64,000 nucleotides of DNA from CBDDBU01 sp965226045. Its GTDB lineage: Bacteria > Pseudomonadota > Alphaproteobacteria > VGEJ01. Positions 16,134-24,900 of this stretch are shown here, piece by piece. The notes beneath the pieces are model-generated. The model searched no databases. It was not told where the DNA came from and worked only from the letters and a program-made list of their open reading frames with translations. Numbering within the stretch: the first letter of the stretch is position 1; every line of letters begins with the position of its first letter. The stretch covers positions 62,001 through 126,000 of the forward strand of contig CBDDBU010000027.1 in assembly GCA_965226045.1 (NCBI GenBank). The letters are read 5' to 3'. The position numbers and the translations under genes were made by a program.

Positions 16134-18467
16134 GTGCCGAGTTTTTCACGAGATTTGGAGAAGACGCTGCACAGGGCGCTTGCGCTCGCCAATGAGCGGC
16201 GGCACGAATTCGTGACCCTTGAGCATCTGTTGTTGTCCCTCACCGAGGATGGCGACGGCGTCGCGGTCATGCGCGCCTGTGGTGTCGAGATCGATCGTCT
16301 GCGCGAACAGCTGGTGCTCTGCCTTGACGAGGAACTCACCAATCTCGTCGTCGACGCGGAGACCGATGCCAAACCCACGGCCGGTTTCCAGCGGGTGGTG
16401 CAGCGTGCCCTGATCCACGTCCAGTCCTCGGGTCGCGACGACGTGACCGGGGCCAACATCGTGGTGGCAATGTTCTCCGAGCGGGAGTCACGCTCGGTCT
16501 ATTTCCTGCAAGAGCACGAGATGTCGCGCCTTGATGCCGTCAACTACATCTCGCACGGCATCGCCAAGGTGCCAGGCCGCGCCGAACAACGCCGCGTTCG
16601 TGGCGCCGAGGAAGAGACCGATGAGGAGGGCTCGAATAGGCCCGACGGCGAGGCGCTTAGCGCCTACTGCGTCAACCTCAACGACAAGGCCCTCGAGGGC
16701 AAGATCGACCCCCTGATCGGTCGTGAGGCCGAGATCGAGCGGACCATCCAGATCCTGTGCCGGCGCTCCAAGAACAATCCCCTGTTCGTTGGTGAGCCCG
16801 GCGTCGGCAAGACCGCGATCGCTGAGGGGCTGGCCCGCCGCATCATCCTGGACGAGGTGCCCGAGGTGCTGCGCGACGCGACCATCTTCTGCCTCGACAT
16901 GGGCAGCCTGTTGGCGGGGACGCGCTATCGCGGCGATTTCGAGGAGCGGGTGAAGATGGTGCTCGCCGAGCTCGACGAGCACGAGGGCGCGATCCTGTTC
17001 ATCGATGAGATCCACACCGTGATCGGCGCCGGGGCGACCAGCGGCGGCGCCATGGACGCCTCGAACCTGCTCAAGCCAGCGCTGGCCAGCGGCACGCTGC
17101 GCTGCATGGGATCGACCACCTACAAGGAGTTCCGCAATTACTTCGAGAAGGACCGGGCGCTGCTGCGGCGCTTCCAAAAGATCGACGTGGTCGAGCCGTC
17201 GGTCGAGGACGCGATCAAGATCCTGCGCGGCCTCAAGCCCTACTACGAACAGTTCCACAAGGTCCGCTACACCAACCGCGCGATCCGGGCTGCCGTCGAC
17301 CTCGCTGCACGCTACATCCACGACCGCAAGCTGCCCGACAAGGCGATCGACGTGATCGACGAGGTCGGCGCCTCGCAAATGTTGGTGCCCGCCCACCGCC
17401 GGCGTCGCACGATCGGCGTCAAGGAGATCGAGGCGGTGGTCGCCAAGATCGCGCGGATTCCGCCCAAATCGGTCTCGAAGAGCGATATGGAGTCGCTGCG
17501 CAACCTCGATGTCGAGCTGCGCCGGGTGGTGTTCGGGCAGGACAAGGCGATCGAGGAGCTGGCGAGCGCGATCAAGCTGGCGCGGGCCGGTTTGCGCGAG
17601 CCCGAAAAGCCGATCGGCTGCTATTTGTTCTCGGGCCCCACCGGAGTCGGCAAGACCGAGGTGGCGCGCCAGCTCTCTCGCATCATGGGCGTCGAGCTGA
17701 CCCGCTTCGACATGTCGGAGTACATGGAGCGCCACACCGTCTCGCGGCTGTTGGGCGCGCCGCCCGGCTATGTCGGCTTTGACCAGGGCGGCCTGCTGAC
17801 CGACGCCATCGACCAACACCCCCACTGCGTTTTGTTGTTGGACGAGATCGAGAAAGCGCACCCGGACCTGTTCAACGTCCTGTTGCAGGTCATGGACCAT
17901 GGCAAGCTGACCGACCACAACGGTAAGGCGGTCGATTTCCGCAATGTCGTCCTGATCATGACCACCAACGCCGGGGCCCAAGAAATGAGCGCCCAGGCGA
18001 TCGGCTTCGGGCGGGGTCTGAAAGAGGGCGAGGACGAGGCGGCGGTCAAGCGCCTGTTCACGCCCGAGTTCCGCAATCGCCTCGACGCGACCATACGGTT
18101 CGCGGCCCTGAGCCCGCCGATCATCGCCCGCGTCGTCGACAAGTTCGTGAATGCGCTCGAGGTTCAACTCAAGGATCGCGGCGTACGCATCGCGCTCACC
18201 GACGAGGCGCGCAAGTGGCTGTCGAAAAAGGGCTACGACTCGGTCTATGGCGCCCGCCCGCTCGCTCGCACCATTCAGGAGCACATCAAGCGGCCGCTGG
18301 CCGATGAGCTGCTGTTCGGCCAACTCGCCAAGGGCGGCCAAGTGACGGTGCGGATCGAGGACGACAAACCCGTCTTCAGCTACGAGCAGCCGGTCGCGCC
18401 CAAACCACGGCCCAAAAAGAAAGGCACCCGCCGCGGCCCCGGCAAGGTCTCCGAACTGGTCGAATAG
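16134..18467 (+). CDS. clpA: ATP-dependent Clp protease ATP-binding subunit ClpA
   Basis: A 777-residue Hsp100 unfoldase starting with GTG. The N domain (about residues 1-145), which binds ClpS, is followed by two AAA+ modules. The first has Walker A GEPGVGKT at about 220-227 and Walker B ILFIDEIH. The second has SGPTGVGKTEVAR near 502 and CVLLLDEIEKAHPD. The C-terminus ends in a basic tail (KPRPKKKGTRRG). Substrates are unfolded and threaded into ClpP. It is intact and forms an operon with clpS, 15 bases upstream. Confidence 0.95.
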   Translation: MPSFSRDLEKTLHRALALANERRHEFVTLEHLLLSLTEDGDGVAVMRACGVEIDRLREQLVLCLDEELTNLVVDAETDAKPTAGFQRVVQRALIHVQSSGRDDVTGANIVVAMFSERESRSVYFLQEHEMSRLDAVNYISHGIAKVPGRAEQRRVRGAEEETDEEGSNRPDGEALSAYCVNLNDKALEGKIDPLIGREAEIERTIQILCRRSKNNPLFVGEPGVGKTAIAEGLARRIILDEVPEVLRDATIFCLDMGSLLAGTRYRGDFEERVKMVLAELDEHEGAILFIDEIHTVIGAGATSGGAMDASNLLKPALASGTLRCMGSTTYKEFRNYFEKDRALLRRFQKIDVVEPSVEDAIKILRGLKPYYEQFHKVRYTNRAIRAAVDLAARYIHDRKLPDKAIDVIDEVGASQMLVPAHRRRRTIGVKEIEAVVAKIARIPPKSVSKSDMESLRNLDVELRRVVFGQDKAIEELASAIKLARAGLREPEKPIGCYLFSGPTGVGKTEVARQLSRIMGVELTRFDMSEYMERHTVSRLLGAPPGYVGFDQGGLLTDAIDQHPHCVLLLDEIEKAHPDLFNVLLQVMDHGKLTDHNGKAVDFRNVVLIMTTNAGAQEMSAQAIGFGRGLKEGEDEAAVKRLFTPEFRNRLDATIRFAALSPPIIARVVDKFVNALEVQLKDRGVRIALTDEARKWLSKKGYDSVYGARPLARTIQEHIKRPLADELLFGQLAKGGQVTVRIEDDKPVFSYEQPVAPKPRPKKKGTRRGPGKVSELVE

Positions 18468-18632
18468 ACGGCCGCCCGCTCCGGTCATCCTGAGGGCGCG
18501 CCACGCGAGCATCCAGGATGCCGCTTGGACGCGAAACAACAGACCTGATGCTGAGGAACCGAGGGCGTGAAGTGTTTAAAGCCCACCCTCTAAGCTGCCG
18601 GGCTTCGCCCGAAACGGCATGGCACGCCGCCG

Positions 18633-19298
18633 ATGACGAGGATCGTGACGAATCGGCTGTTGGCCGCCCTTTTGTGCCTGGCGCCGTGGCCGGGATCGGC
18701 GCACGCGGAGTCGTCGGAGTTGTTGGCCGCATACCACCGGTACGCGGACCTCGACGCCGAAGGCCGCTACGATGATGCCCTGCCCTTCGCCGAGGAGGCG
18801 TTGCGCCTGGGCGAGGCGGAGCTACGCCCCGACCACCCGACCAACGCCGCCCTGCTCAGCAACCTCGCTCAGCTCTATCACCACCAAAGGCCGCCACGCC
18901 GATGCCGAGCCGCTGTTTAGGCGGGTGCTGGCGATCGACGAGAGTGCCCTGGGCCCCGAGCATTCCGGTTTGGCGTCCGATCTCATCAACCTGGCTGGGA
19001 TGTATTACGTCCAGGGCCGATACGTCGAGGCCGAGTCACTTATGAAGCGGGCGCTGGCGATCGACGAGAAGGCCTTGGGTCCAAAGCACTTCGGTCTGGC
19101 GACCGACCTCGAGAACTACGCGGCACTGTTGTGGAGGCTAGGGCGGGTGGCGCGGGCTACCGAAATGGAGCGCCGCGCCGCGAAGGCCCGGTCCTTCTCC
19201 GTGCGGGCGCTGGCTGTACCGGCTTCAACGCGAATGCGGCGAGGCCCAGCCGCGGCGCGAGAGGACGGGCAAACGACGAGAACGCGCTGGGCCCGCAG
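18633..19298 (+). pseudogene. Tetratricopeptide-repeat protein, 5' part, frameshifted and cut by IS21-family insertion
   Basis: The gene begins with a signal peptide (RLLAALLCLAPWPGSAHA) and kinesin-light-chain-like TPRs. A frameshift near 18885 ends the first frame after LSNLAQLYHH. The next frame continues with ADAEPLFRRVLAIDESALGPEHSGLASDL and further repeats, then degenerates. A third frame reads NDENALGP up to the left end of the IS21-family element at 19299. After the element, the flank at 23261 resumes with QDHPSVAVDL, the expected continuation of the same repeat. TPR proteins of this type mediate protein contacts; the partner is unknown. Confidence 0.65.
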
Positions 19299-19318
19299 TG
19301 TGGAACGGCGTGCAAAGT

Positions 19319-19354
19319 TGACCCCTGTTGAGGGGTGATCGGCGTCCAAATTTG
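19319..19354 (+). repeat. 36-bp left-end repeat of the IS21 element, copy 1
   Basis: The 36 bases from TGACCCCTGTTGAGGGG to CAAATTTG are identical to 20736-20771. The two copies flank the IS1111-type element exactly. They are read as neighbouring terminal repeats of the IS21 element between which the IS1111-type element inserted. Confidence 0.9.
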
Positions 19355-19434
19355 ATGGAGTGGACGCCTCCTCCCGACGGCATCGCAGTGTGCCAAGGTG
19401 GTGGCGTGACCAACCCCCGGAGGAGGAGGCGTCC

Positions 19435-20463
19435 ATGGAACAGGTTAACATCATCGGGATCGATCTGGCGAAGCGCAGCTTTCAACTTCACGGTGCTCGG
19501 GCGGACGGTTCGGTCGCGTTCCGCAGGAAGGTGAGCCGGGAGAGGCTGCTGTACATTCTCGGCGCGCAGCAGCGATGCGTGGTGGCGATGGAGGCCTGTG
19601 CGAGCGCCCACTACTGGGGCCGGGAGATTTTGAAGCTCGGCCACGAAGTGAGGTTGGTCCCGCCGATCTACGTGAAGCCGTTCGTGAAGCGGCAGAAGAA
19701 CGACGCGGCGGACGCGGAGGCGATCTGCGAGGCGGCGCAGCGCCCGACCATGCGCTTCGTGGCGGTGAAGGGGGAAGAGCAACAGGCAAGAGCGATGCTG
19801 TTCCACACGCGCGATCTTCTGGTGCGCCAGCGCACGCAGACGATCAACGCGCTACGTGGCCACCTGGCAGAGTTCGGCGTCATCGCGCCGCAGGGTGTGG
19901 CTCATGTCGGTCGGCTGGCATCGGCACTCGAGGATCCGGGTTCGGGACTACCGGGAGCGGTCCGCGCGCTGGGTGGCGTTCTGCTCGGTCAGATCGCTGA
20001 CCTCGATGCGAAGATCGGCGGATTGGAAAAGGAGCTCCGCGCCTGCGCGCGTCAGGACGAGCAGGCGGCACGGCTCATGACCATCCCAGGGATCGGGCCG
20101 ATCAACGCGATGGCGCTTCAGGCCTTCGCGCCGCCGATGGAGAGCTTTCGGCGCGGCCGCGACTTCTCTGCCTGGCTGGGCCTCGTGCCGCGACAGCACA
20201 CGACCGGCGGCAAGCCAAGGCTGGGCAGGATATCGAAGATGGGCCAACGCGATCTGAGGCGCCTCTTGATCATCGGCGCCATGGCTGTCGTCAGCTCGGC
20301 GGTTCGTCGCGGCGAAACGAACGACCCCTGGCTGGCCAGGATGCTGGCGCGCAAGCCACGAATGCTTGTCGCGGTGGCGCTGGCCAACAAGATGGCGCGC
20401 ATCGTCTGGGCGCTCATGACACGCAAGGAGACCTACCGAGGTTTCGCGCCGGCTGCTGCCTGA
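19435..20463 (+). CDS. IS110-family (IS1111 group) DEDD transposase
   Basis: A 342-residue recombinase. The N-terminal RuvC-like DEDD domain has IGIDLAKRSFQLHG (first Asp), VVAMEACASAHYWGRE (Glu) and KNDAADAEAICEA (Asp pair). The C-terminal Tnp_2 half has MTIPGIGPINAMAL, with the usual helix-hairpin-helix-like glycines, and SKMGQRDLRRLLIIGAMAV near the catalytic serine region. The ATG at 19435 follows GGAGGAGG at 19420-19427 with good spacing. It inserts the element at sequences chosen by an element-encoded RNA in this family. No frame damage is seen. Confidence 0.9.
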   Translation: MEQVNIIGIDLAKRSFQLHGARADGSVAFRRKVSRERLLYILGAQQRCVVAMEACASAHYWGREILKLGHEVRLVPPIYVKPFVKRQKNDAADAEAICEAAQRPTMRFVAVKGEEQQARAMLFHTRDLLVRQRTQTINALRGHLAEFGVIAPQGVAHVGRLASALEDPGSGLPGAVRALGGVLLGQIADLDAKIGGLEKELRACARQDEQAARLMTIPGIGPINAMALQAFAPPMESFRRGRDFSAWLGLVPRQHTTGGKPRLGRISKMGQRDLRRLLIIGAMAVVSSAVRRGETNDPWLARMLARKPRMLVAVALANKMARIVWALMTRKETYRGFAPAAA

Positions 20464-20735
20464 CACGGCGGCAGCCTCGCGGAATGACGTCGGGGGTGTG
20501 AGCAGGTCGGAGGACGAGTAAGGGCAAACGGTCAATCGAGACGGGATCGGGAAAACCAGCGGTGGGTCAAGGGGCTTTCAAGCCCGCAAAATTGATCTTG
20601 GACCCGGTCTGCACATCTCCATACGGGCCTGCGGCGTCAAACCAGCCGCATCATGAGGCCGGACAGATGACCGCACCTGACCACATGCCCCAAGACGTTC
20701 AAAGAAATGCTTGCATCAACGGAGGCGTCCACAGA
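20464..20735 (+). ncRNA. Candidate guide RNA (seekRNA/bridge RNA) region of the IS1111-type element
   Basis: A 272-bp non-coding segment between the transposase stop and the right end, much longer than needed for the terminus. It can form compact hairpins: GGGCTT..AAGCCC near 20570-20585, and TGCGGC..GCCGCA near 20630-20652. In IS1111-group elements the RNA that directs target choice comes from this 3' region. The role here is inferred from position and structure only; exact RNA ends cannot be given. Confidence 0.45.
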
Positions 20736-20771
20736 TGACCCCTGTTGAGGGGTGATCGGCGTCCAAATTTG
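20736..20771 (+). repeat. 36-bp left-end repeat of the IS21 element, copy 2
   Basis: Identical to 19319-19354. It lies immediately right of the IS1111-type element and is followed by CCCCCCTGAG and the istA leader. Confidence 0.9.
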
Positions 20772-20830
20772 CCCCCCTGAGCCTGGCTAGTCCAAGTCAC
20801 CTCGTTTTTGGGCGGACGAGGTGGTGGGGG

Positions 20831-22342
20831 ATGTTGGTCGTGGAGACGATAGCGCGGATCCGGCGGGAGTATTTCGTCAAGGGGAAGCCGATCAAGGAGA
20901 TCGTGCGGGACGTGAAGGTCTCGCGCAACACGGTGCGCAAGGTGATCCGTTCGCAGGCGACGGCGTTCACCTACGACCGGCGGGTCCAGCCGATGCCGAA
21001 GCTGGGGCCGTGGACGGCCGAGCTGGAGCGGATGCTGGAGGCCAACGAGACCAAGTCGAAGCGGGAGCGGCTGACGCTGCTACGGATCTCCGAAGCCCTC
21101 GAGGGTCTGGGCTATGGCGGCGGCTACGACGCGGTGCGGCGCTACGCCAAGGCGTGGCGGTGGCGCCGTTCGGCATCGACGGCGCAGACCTATGTGCCGT
21201 TGGTGTTCTCGCCGGGCGAGGCCTATCAGTTCGACTGGAGCCACGAGTACGTGGTGCTGGCGGGGGTGACGACCAAGGTCAAGGTCGCGCACGTCCGGCT
21301 GTGCCACAGCCGAATGTTCTTCGTCCGCGCTTATCCGCGCGAGAGCCAGGAGATGGTGTTCGACGCCCACGACCGGGCATTCCGGCTGTTCCAGGGTGCC
21401 TGCCGGCGAGGCATCTACGACAACATGAAGACGGCGGTGCAGACCGTCCTCATCGGCAAGGAGCGCGCGTTCAACCGGCGCTTCGTGCAGATGTGTGGCC
21501 ACTACCTGGTCGAACCGACAGCATGCACGCCGGGAGCGGGATGGGAGAAGGGGCAGGTCGAGAACCAGGTCGGGATCATCCGCGGTCGGTTCTTCACCCC
21601 GCGGCTGCGCTTCAAGACCTACGACGAGCTCAACGCCTGGCTCTTGGACCAGTGCGTCGCCTACGCCCGGGGTCATCCCCACCCGGTGTTCAAGGACAGG
21701 ACTGTCTGGCAGGTGTTCGAGGACGAGCGTCCGTCCCTGGTCGGCTATCGCGGGCCGTTCGACGGCTTCCACGCGGTCCCGGCGTCGGTGTCGAAGACCT
21801 GCCTGGTGCGCTTCGACAGCAACAAGTACAGCGTGGCGGCGCGCGCCGTCGGCCGTCCGGTCGAGGTCCATGCCTACGCCGATCGCATCGTCATCCGCCA
21901 GGACGGCGAGATCGTCGCCGAGCATGCCCGGCGCTTCGGCCGCGACCAGACCGTCTATGACCCGTGGCACTAGGTGCCCGTGCTGGCGAGGAAGCCCGGT
22001 GCGCTTCGTAACGGCGCGCCGTTCAAGGACTGGGCGCTGCCCGGCGCCCTGGGTCGCGTGCGCGTCCGGCTCGCCGGCCACGACGACGGCGACAGGCAGA
22101 TGGTCGAGATCCTCACCGCCGTGCTGGCGGATGGGCTGGCGGCGGTGGAGGCCGCCTGTGCCGAGGCGCTCGCTGGCGGCGTGTGCAGCGCCGACGTCGT
22201 GCTCAACATCCTCAATCGTCGGCGCCAGCCGTCCGAGACGGCGCCGATCCCGACGCCCGCGAACCTGCGTCTTCGCTTTGAGCCGGTGGCCGATTGCACC
22301 CGCTACGACCGCTTGAGGGGGGTCGGCCATGGAGCGCCATGA
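20831..22342 (+). pseudogene. istA: istA transposase of the IS21-family element, in-frame amber stop
   Basis: The IstA N-terminus (helix-turn-helix EIVRDVKVSRNTVRKVIRSQ) and DDE integrase core (YQFDWSHEYVVLAGVTTKVK; later GWEKGQVENQVGIIRGRFF with the catalytic Glu) are intact. A TAG at 21971-21973 interrupts YDPWH-stop-VPVLARKPGALRNG, where the family has a tyrosine. The same frame continues 122 codons to a TGA at 22340-22342, overlapping the istB start as usual. The truncated 380-residue product keeps the catalytic core but lacks the C-terminal region. The start is the ATG at 20831. Confidence 0.8.
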
Positions 22343-23057
22343 GGTCCTGGAGATGATGGCCGCACTCAAGCTCGCCGGCATGCGCGACGCGTTCGACGAG
22401 GTGCTCGCCGACGGCCTCAAGCGCCAGCATCCGATGCAGCGAATCATCGGCGAGCTGTTGAAGGCCGAGATCGCCGACAAGCAGGCGCGATCCATCAAGT
22501 ACCAGATGAGTGGCGCCAAGCTGCCGCTGGCCAAGGAGCTGGCCGACTTCGACTTCACCGACACCCCGGTCAACGAGCCGCTGGTCCGCGAGTTGGCGGT
22601 CGGCGGCTTCCTGGCCAACCAGCGCAACGCCGTGCTGATCGGCGGCACCGGCACCGGCAAGAGCCATCTCGCCGTCGCCATCGCGCGGGCCTGCATCCGC
22701 GATGGCGCCCGGGGCCGCTTCTTCAACGTCGTCGACCTGGTCAACCGGCTCGAGGCCGAAGCCCGCGCCGGCCGCCAGGGCCGGCTCGCCGATCAGCTGG
22801 CCCGGCGCGACCTCGTCATCCTCGACGAGCTCGGCTACCTGCCCTTCGCCCAAACCGGAGGCCAGCTGCTGTTCCACCTCGTCAGCCGGCTCTACGAGCG
22901 CACCTCGATCATCGTCACCACCAACCTGACCTTCGGCGAATGGCCGTCCGTCTTCGGCGACGCCAAGATGACCACCGCGCTCCTCGATCGTCTGACGCAC
23001 CACTGCGAGATCATCGAGACCGGAAACGACTCCTGGCGCTTCAAGAATCGGTCCTAA
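22329..23057 (+). CDS. istB: IstB-like ATP-binding protein of the IS21-family element
   Basis: A 242-residue AAA+ ATPase, the IstA helper. The Walker A motif is GGTGTGKSHLAVAIARA and the Walker B region is LVILDELGYLPFAQTGGQLL; SIIVTTNLTFGEWPSVFGD is the sensor region. IstB binds target DNA and regulates IstA. The ATG at 22329 overlaps the istA 3' end by 14 bases, the usual arrangement for coupled expression. The gene is intact. The 203 bp between its stop and the element end hold no gene. Confidence 0.9.
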   Translation: MERHEVLEMMAALKLAGMRDAFDEVLADGLKRQHPMQRIIGELLKAEIADKQARSIKYQMSGAKLPLAKELADFDFTDTPVNEPLVRELAVGGFLANQRNAVLIGGTGTGKSHLAVAIARACIRDGARGRFFNVVDLVNRLEAEARAGRQGRLADQLARRDLVILDELGYLPFAQTGGQLLFHLVSRLYERTSIIVTTNLTFGEWPSVFGDAKMTTALLDRLTHHCEIIETGNDSWRFKNRS

Positions 23058-23260
23058 AGGCAACCGATCCACCTGCGGCCCGGTCGCCCAGGTGGGCCCA
23101 CAGGAACCTCCCACACGCGGTCCGCCGCCAGCCGCGTGGTGGCCGCGTCGGCCCGCGCGCGGGCCCCTCCTATGGACTACCTGTACGACCTCCGCCGTGC
23201 ATCCCCAAAGGGGTCAACATTGCACGCCGATAGGGGGTCAATGTTCAACGCCGATTGACA

Positions 23261-23567
23261 CCAGGACCACCCTAGCGTGGCGGTCGACCTCAAAATTGTG
23301 GGGGACCTGGCTGGCTATCTTTGAGAAGGCCATGGGCCCGGATCATCCGAGCGTGGCCACGAACCTCCATAACCTGGCGGAGCAGTATCATCTACAGGGC
23401 CGCTATACCGGCGCGCTCTGGCCATCTTGGAAGAGTCGCCCGAGCCTGCTCGCCCGAACGTAGCCACCGACTTCCAGAACTACGCCGCGCTGTTGCGAGA
23501 GCTCGGGCGTGAGGCCGAGGCGGCGGCGGTGGAGGCCCGTGCCAAGGCGATCGAGGCCGGTCGCTGA
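23261..23567 (+). pseudogene. Tetratricopeptide-repeat protein, 3' part, frameshifted
   Basis: This is the right half of the TPR gene cut by the IS21-family element. It begins with QDHPSVAVDL in register with the left half. A degenerate stretch with a TGA follows, then AIFEKAMGPDHPSVATNLHNLAEQYHL in another frame, and finally VATDFQNYAALLRELGREAE to a TGA at 23565-23567. At least two frame changes are needed to join these pieces. The last segment also resembles the end of the left part (LATDLENYAALLWRLGR), so two tandem TPR genes fused by decay is an alternative. Confidence 0.6.
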
Positions 23568-23606
23568 TCGAGGCGGTCGAAGAAAGTCGAGTTGGCCGCC
23601 TCGAGG

Positions 23607-23963
23607 CTAGGAGAGCCCCAACTCCCTTTGTTTCTTTTTTAAGAGGCCCATCGAGACAATGCGATGGGATCGGCGCAAATAGTCTTTCAGGTCGGTATCC
23701 ATCAGCCCCGGTTTCGCATGGTTTTGGATCCACTTCATGACGCGCGACGCGAAATATGGCGCTGGCCGTAGGCCTGGCTGGTCGCTTAGCATTTCAAAGG
23801 CGATGTCGGTGACCTTGAAGGTGAACGCCGGGTCACCATCCGCCCAGCCGCCGATCGCGAACACCTTGCCGCCAACCTTCCAAACATGCGAGCCGCGCCA
23901 CTGGACCACATGGGTGGTGGCCGGGACAGCGCGACAAAACGCGTTGAACTCGTCGTAGGTCAA
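23607..23963 (-). CDS. MmcQ/YjbR family DNA-binding protein
   Basis: A 118-residue protein with the MmcQ/YjbR (CyaY-like fold) pattern: YDEFNAFCRAVPATTHVVQW at the N-terminus, WKVGGKVFAIGGW, FTFKVTDIAFEMLSDQPGLR and PAPYFASRVMKWI. Members bind DNA, but a cellular role is not established. The start codon TTG at 23963 touches the CTAG target of the IS5-family element, and a TAG lies directly upstream. The native promoter, and possibly an ATG, may therefore have been replaced by IS sequence. The length is normal for the family. Confidence 0.8.
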   Translation of the reverse strand: MTYDEFNAFCRAVPATTHVVQWRGSHVWKVGGKVFAIGGWADGDPAFTFKVTDIAFEMLSDQPGLRPAPYFASRVMKWIQNHAKPGLMDTDLKDYLRRSHRIVSMGLLKKKQRELGLS

Positions 23964-24085
23964 CTAGATCGTGGCCTCATAATGGCGCATCCACAGTCTG
24001 ACGGAAGCTAGGGTTACGGCGGCGAGATAGTTCCTGGCGAGTTTGTCGAAGCGCGTAGCGATACGGCGGAAATGCTTGAGTTTGT
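23964..24085 (-). pseudogene. IS5-family transposase, C-terminal fragment
   Basis: Minus-strand codons KHFRRIATRFDKLARNYLAAV followed by about 15 residues to a TAG formed with the CTAG flank. In IS427-group transposases this segment directly follows NLVERFFNKL, which here lies 2.4 kb away at 26525 on the other side of the IS66-family insertion. Confidence 0.75.
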
Positions 24086-24234
24086 GTAACTACCCAGGTA
24101 CCCCGCTCCTGACCGCGAGAGGATGATGTAGGTGGTCGCCGGGGCCGGGTTTCCGCCGCCGCGTCGTTGATCGTCTCTTGACTCCATAGAATCGGGCGTC
24201 TATGGGTTGCGCTCTCGTGTGACGGGAGCGGCGC

Positions 24235-24900
24235 GTGGGATATTTCGGGTCGAAGGCGACGAGCGGTCTGTGCCAGGCGCTGATTGCGCTGATGCCGCCG
24301 CACAGCGTTTACATCGAGAGCCACCTGGGGGGCGGTGCGCTGATGAAGCGCAAGCCAACGGGCGTGCGCTCGATCGGCATCGACCGCGATGCGCAGGCGC
24401 TCGAGGCCTTTGCCTGTGACTACCCGGTCGAGTTGGTGCATGGCTGTGCCCATGCCTTTTTGGCCTCGTTCCCGTTTCTGGGCCCGGAGCTGGTCTACAG
24501 CGATCCCCCCTATCTGCACGCGACCCGCCGTTCGGCACGGCGCTATCGCTTCGACTACGAGGAGGTCGACCATGTCGCGCTCCTGGACCTGCTCAAGGAT
24601 CTGCCCTGCCAGGTGATGGTCTCGGGCCATCCCTCGGCGCTCTATGACGAGATGCTGGCGGGCTGGCGCAGTCTGGCGCTGCAGGTGACGACCCAGGCCC
24701 AGGTGCGGACCGAGGTCGTGTGGTTCAACTTCGCGCCCGACCGGGTGCATTGGGCGAGCTACGCAGGCCGGAACTTCACCGACCGCCAGCGCATCAAGCG
24801 TAAGGCGGCCAACTGGGGCCGGCGTTACAAGGCCTTGCCGGCGGGCGAACGCCTCGCGGTGCTGGCCGCCATGATGGCCGTCGATGCCGAGGACCCGTGA
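24235..24900 (+). CDS. DNA adenine methyltransferase (D12 class) carried by the IS66-family element
   Basis: A 221-residue N6-adenine methyltransferase of the Dam/D12 class. FGSKATSGLCQALIALMPPH and YIESHLGGGALMKRKP form the SAM-binding region (GGGA in place of the common FxGGG). The catalytic DPPY is at residues 90-93 in SDPPYLHATRR, followed by MVSGHPSALYDEML. The GTG start at 24235 has GGGAG upstream. The stop overlaps the transposase GTG in GTGA. It lies wholly inside the IS ends, so it is cargo. Its recognition sequence is unknown; a link between methylation state and transposition is an inference. Confidence 0.85.
   Translation: MGYFGSKATSGLCQALIALMPPHSVYIESHLGGGALMKRKPTGVRSIGIDRDAQALEAFACDYPVELVHGCAHAFLASFPFLGPELVYSDPPYLHATRRSARRYRFDYEEVDHVALLDLLKDLPCQVMVSGHPSALYDEMLAGWRSLALQVTTQAQVRTEVVWFNFAPDRVHWASYAGRNFTDRQRIKRKAANWGRRYKALPAGERLAVLAAMMAVDAEDP

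Larger units (their letters stand above)
19355..20735 (+). mobile_element. IS110-family element of the IS1111 type, nested in the IS21-family left end
   Basis: A 1,381-bp element defined by the break in the IS21 end sequence. It has exact 12-bp subterminal inverted repeats, GTGGACGCCTCC at 19360-19371 and GGAGGCGTCCAC at 20721-20732. Subterminal rather than terminal repeats are a feature of the IS1111 group. It contains one DEDD transposase gene with a short 5' region (80 bp) and a long 3' non-coding region (about 270 bp), where this group keeps its guide RNA. TGA at both junctions could be the target core. The gene is intact. Confidence 0.85.
19299..23260 (+). mobile_element. IS21-family element (2.58 kb without the nested insertion)
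   Basis: The ends are related: the left end TGTGGAACGGCGTGCAAAGT and the reverse complement of the right end, TGTCAATCGGCGTTGAACAT, share TGT..A.CGGCGT..AA, and both run into TTGACCCC. The element encodes istA and istB in the usual overlapping order. Repeated GGCGTnCAAAnTTG blocks occur at the left end, as is usual in the family. A 1.38-kb IS110-family element sits between two of these blocks. No clear target duplication was found, but coding sequence of the TPR gene continues on both sides. The istA gene has an internal stop, so the element is probably immobile by itself. Confidence 0.8.

Noticed and set aside
16488..18539. A 683-codon open frame antisense to clpA
   Set aside because: It mirrors the codon bias of a GC-rich gene on the other strand. 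Its translation is low in sequence diversity and has no family motifs, while clpA is unambiguous.
19319..20771. The two 36-bp repeats taken as a target-site duplication of the IS1111-type element
   Set aside because: IS110-family insertion does not make long duplications, and the blocks match the repeated-end design of IS21 elements (also seen once at the far end). They are better seen as pre-existing neighbours.
15385..21973. TAG read as an amino acid (genetic-code change), because three genes continue in frame past TAG
   Set aside because: mccB, clpS, clpA, nagZ and others in the window end in TAG with a new gene starting right after it, so TAG is a normal stop. TGA and TAA nonsense codons also occur in the broken genes.
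24100..24234. Possible small tnpA/tnpB genes at the left of the IS66-family element
   Set aside because: The 135 bp before the methyltransferase GTG are too short and contain no convincing start with a ribosome site.
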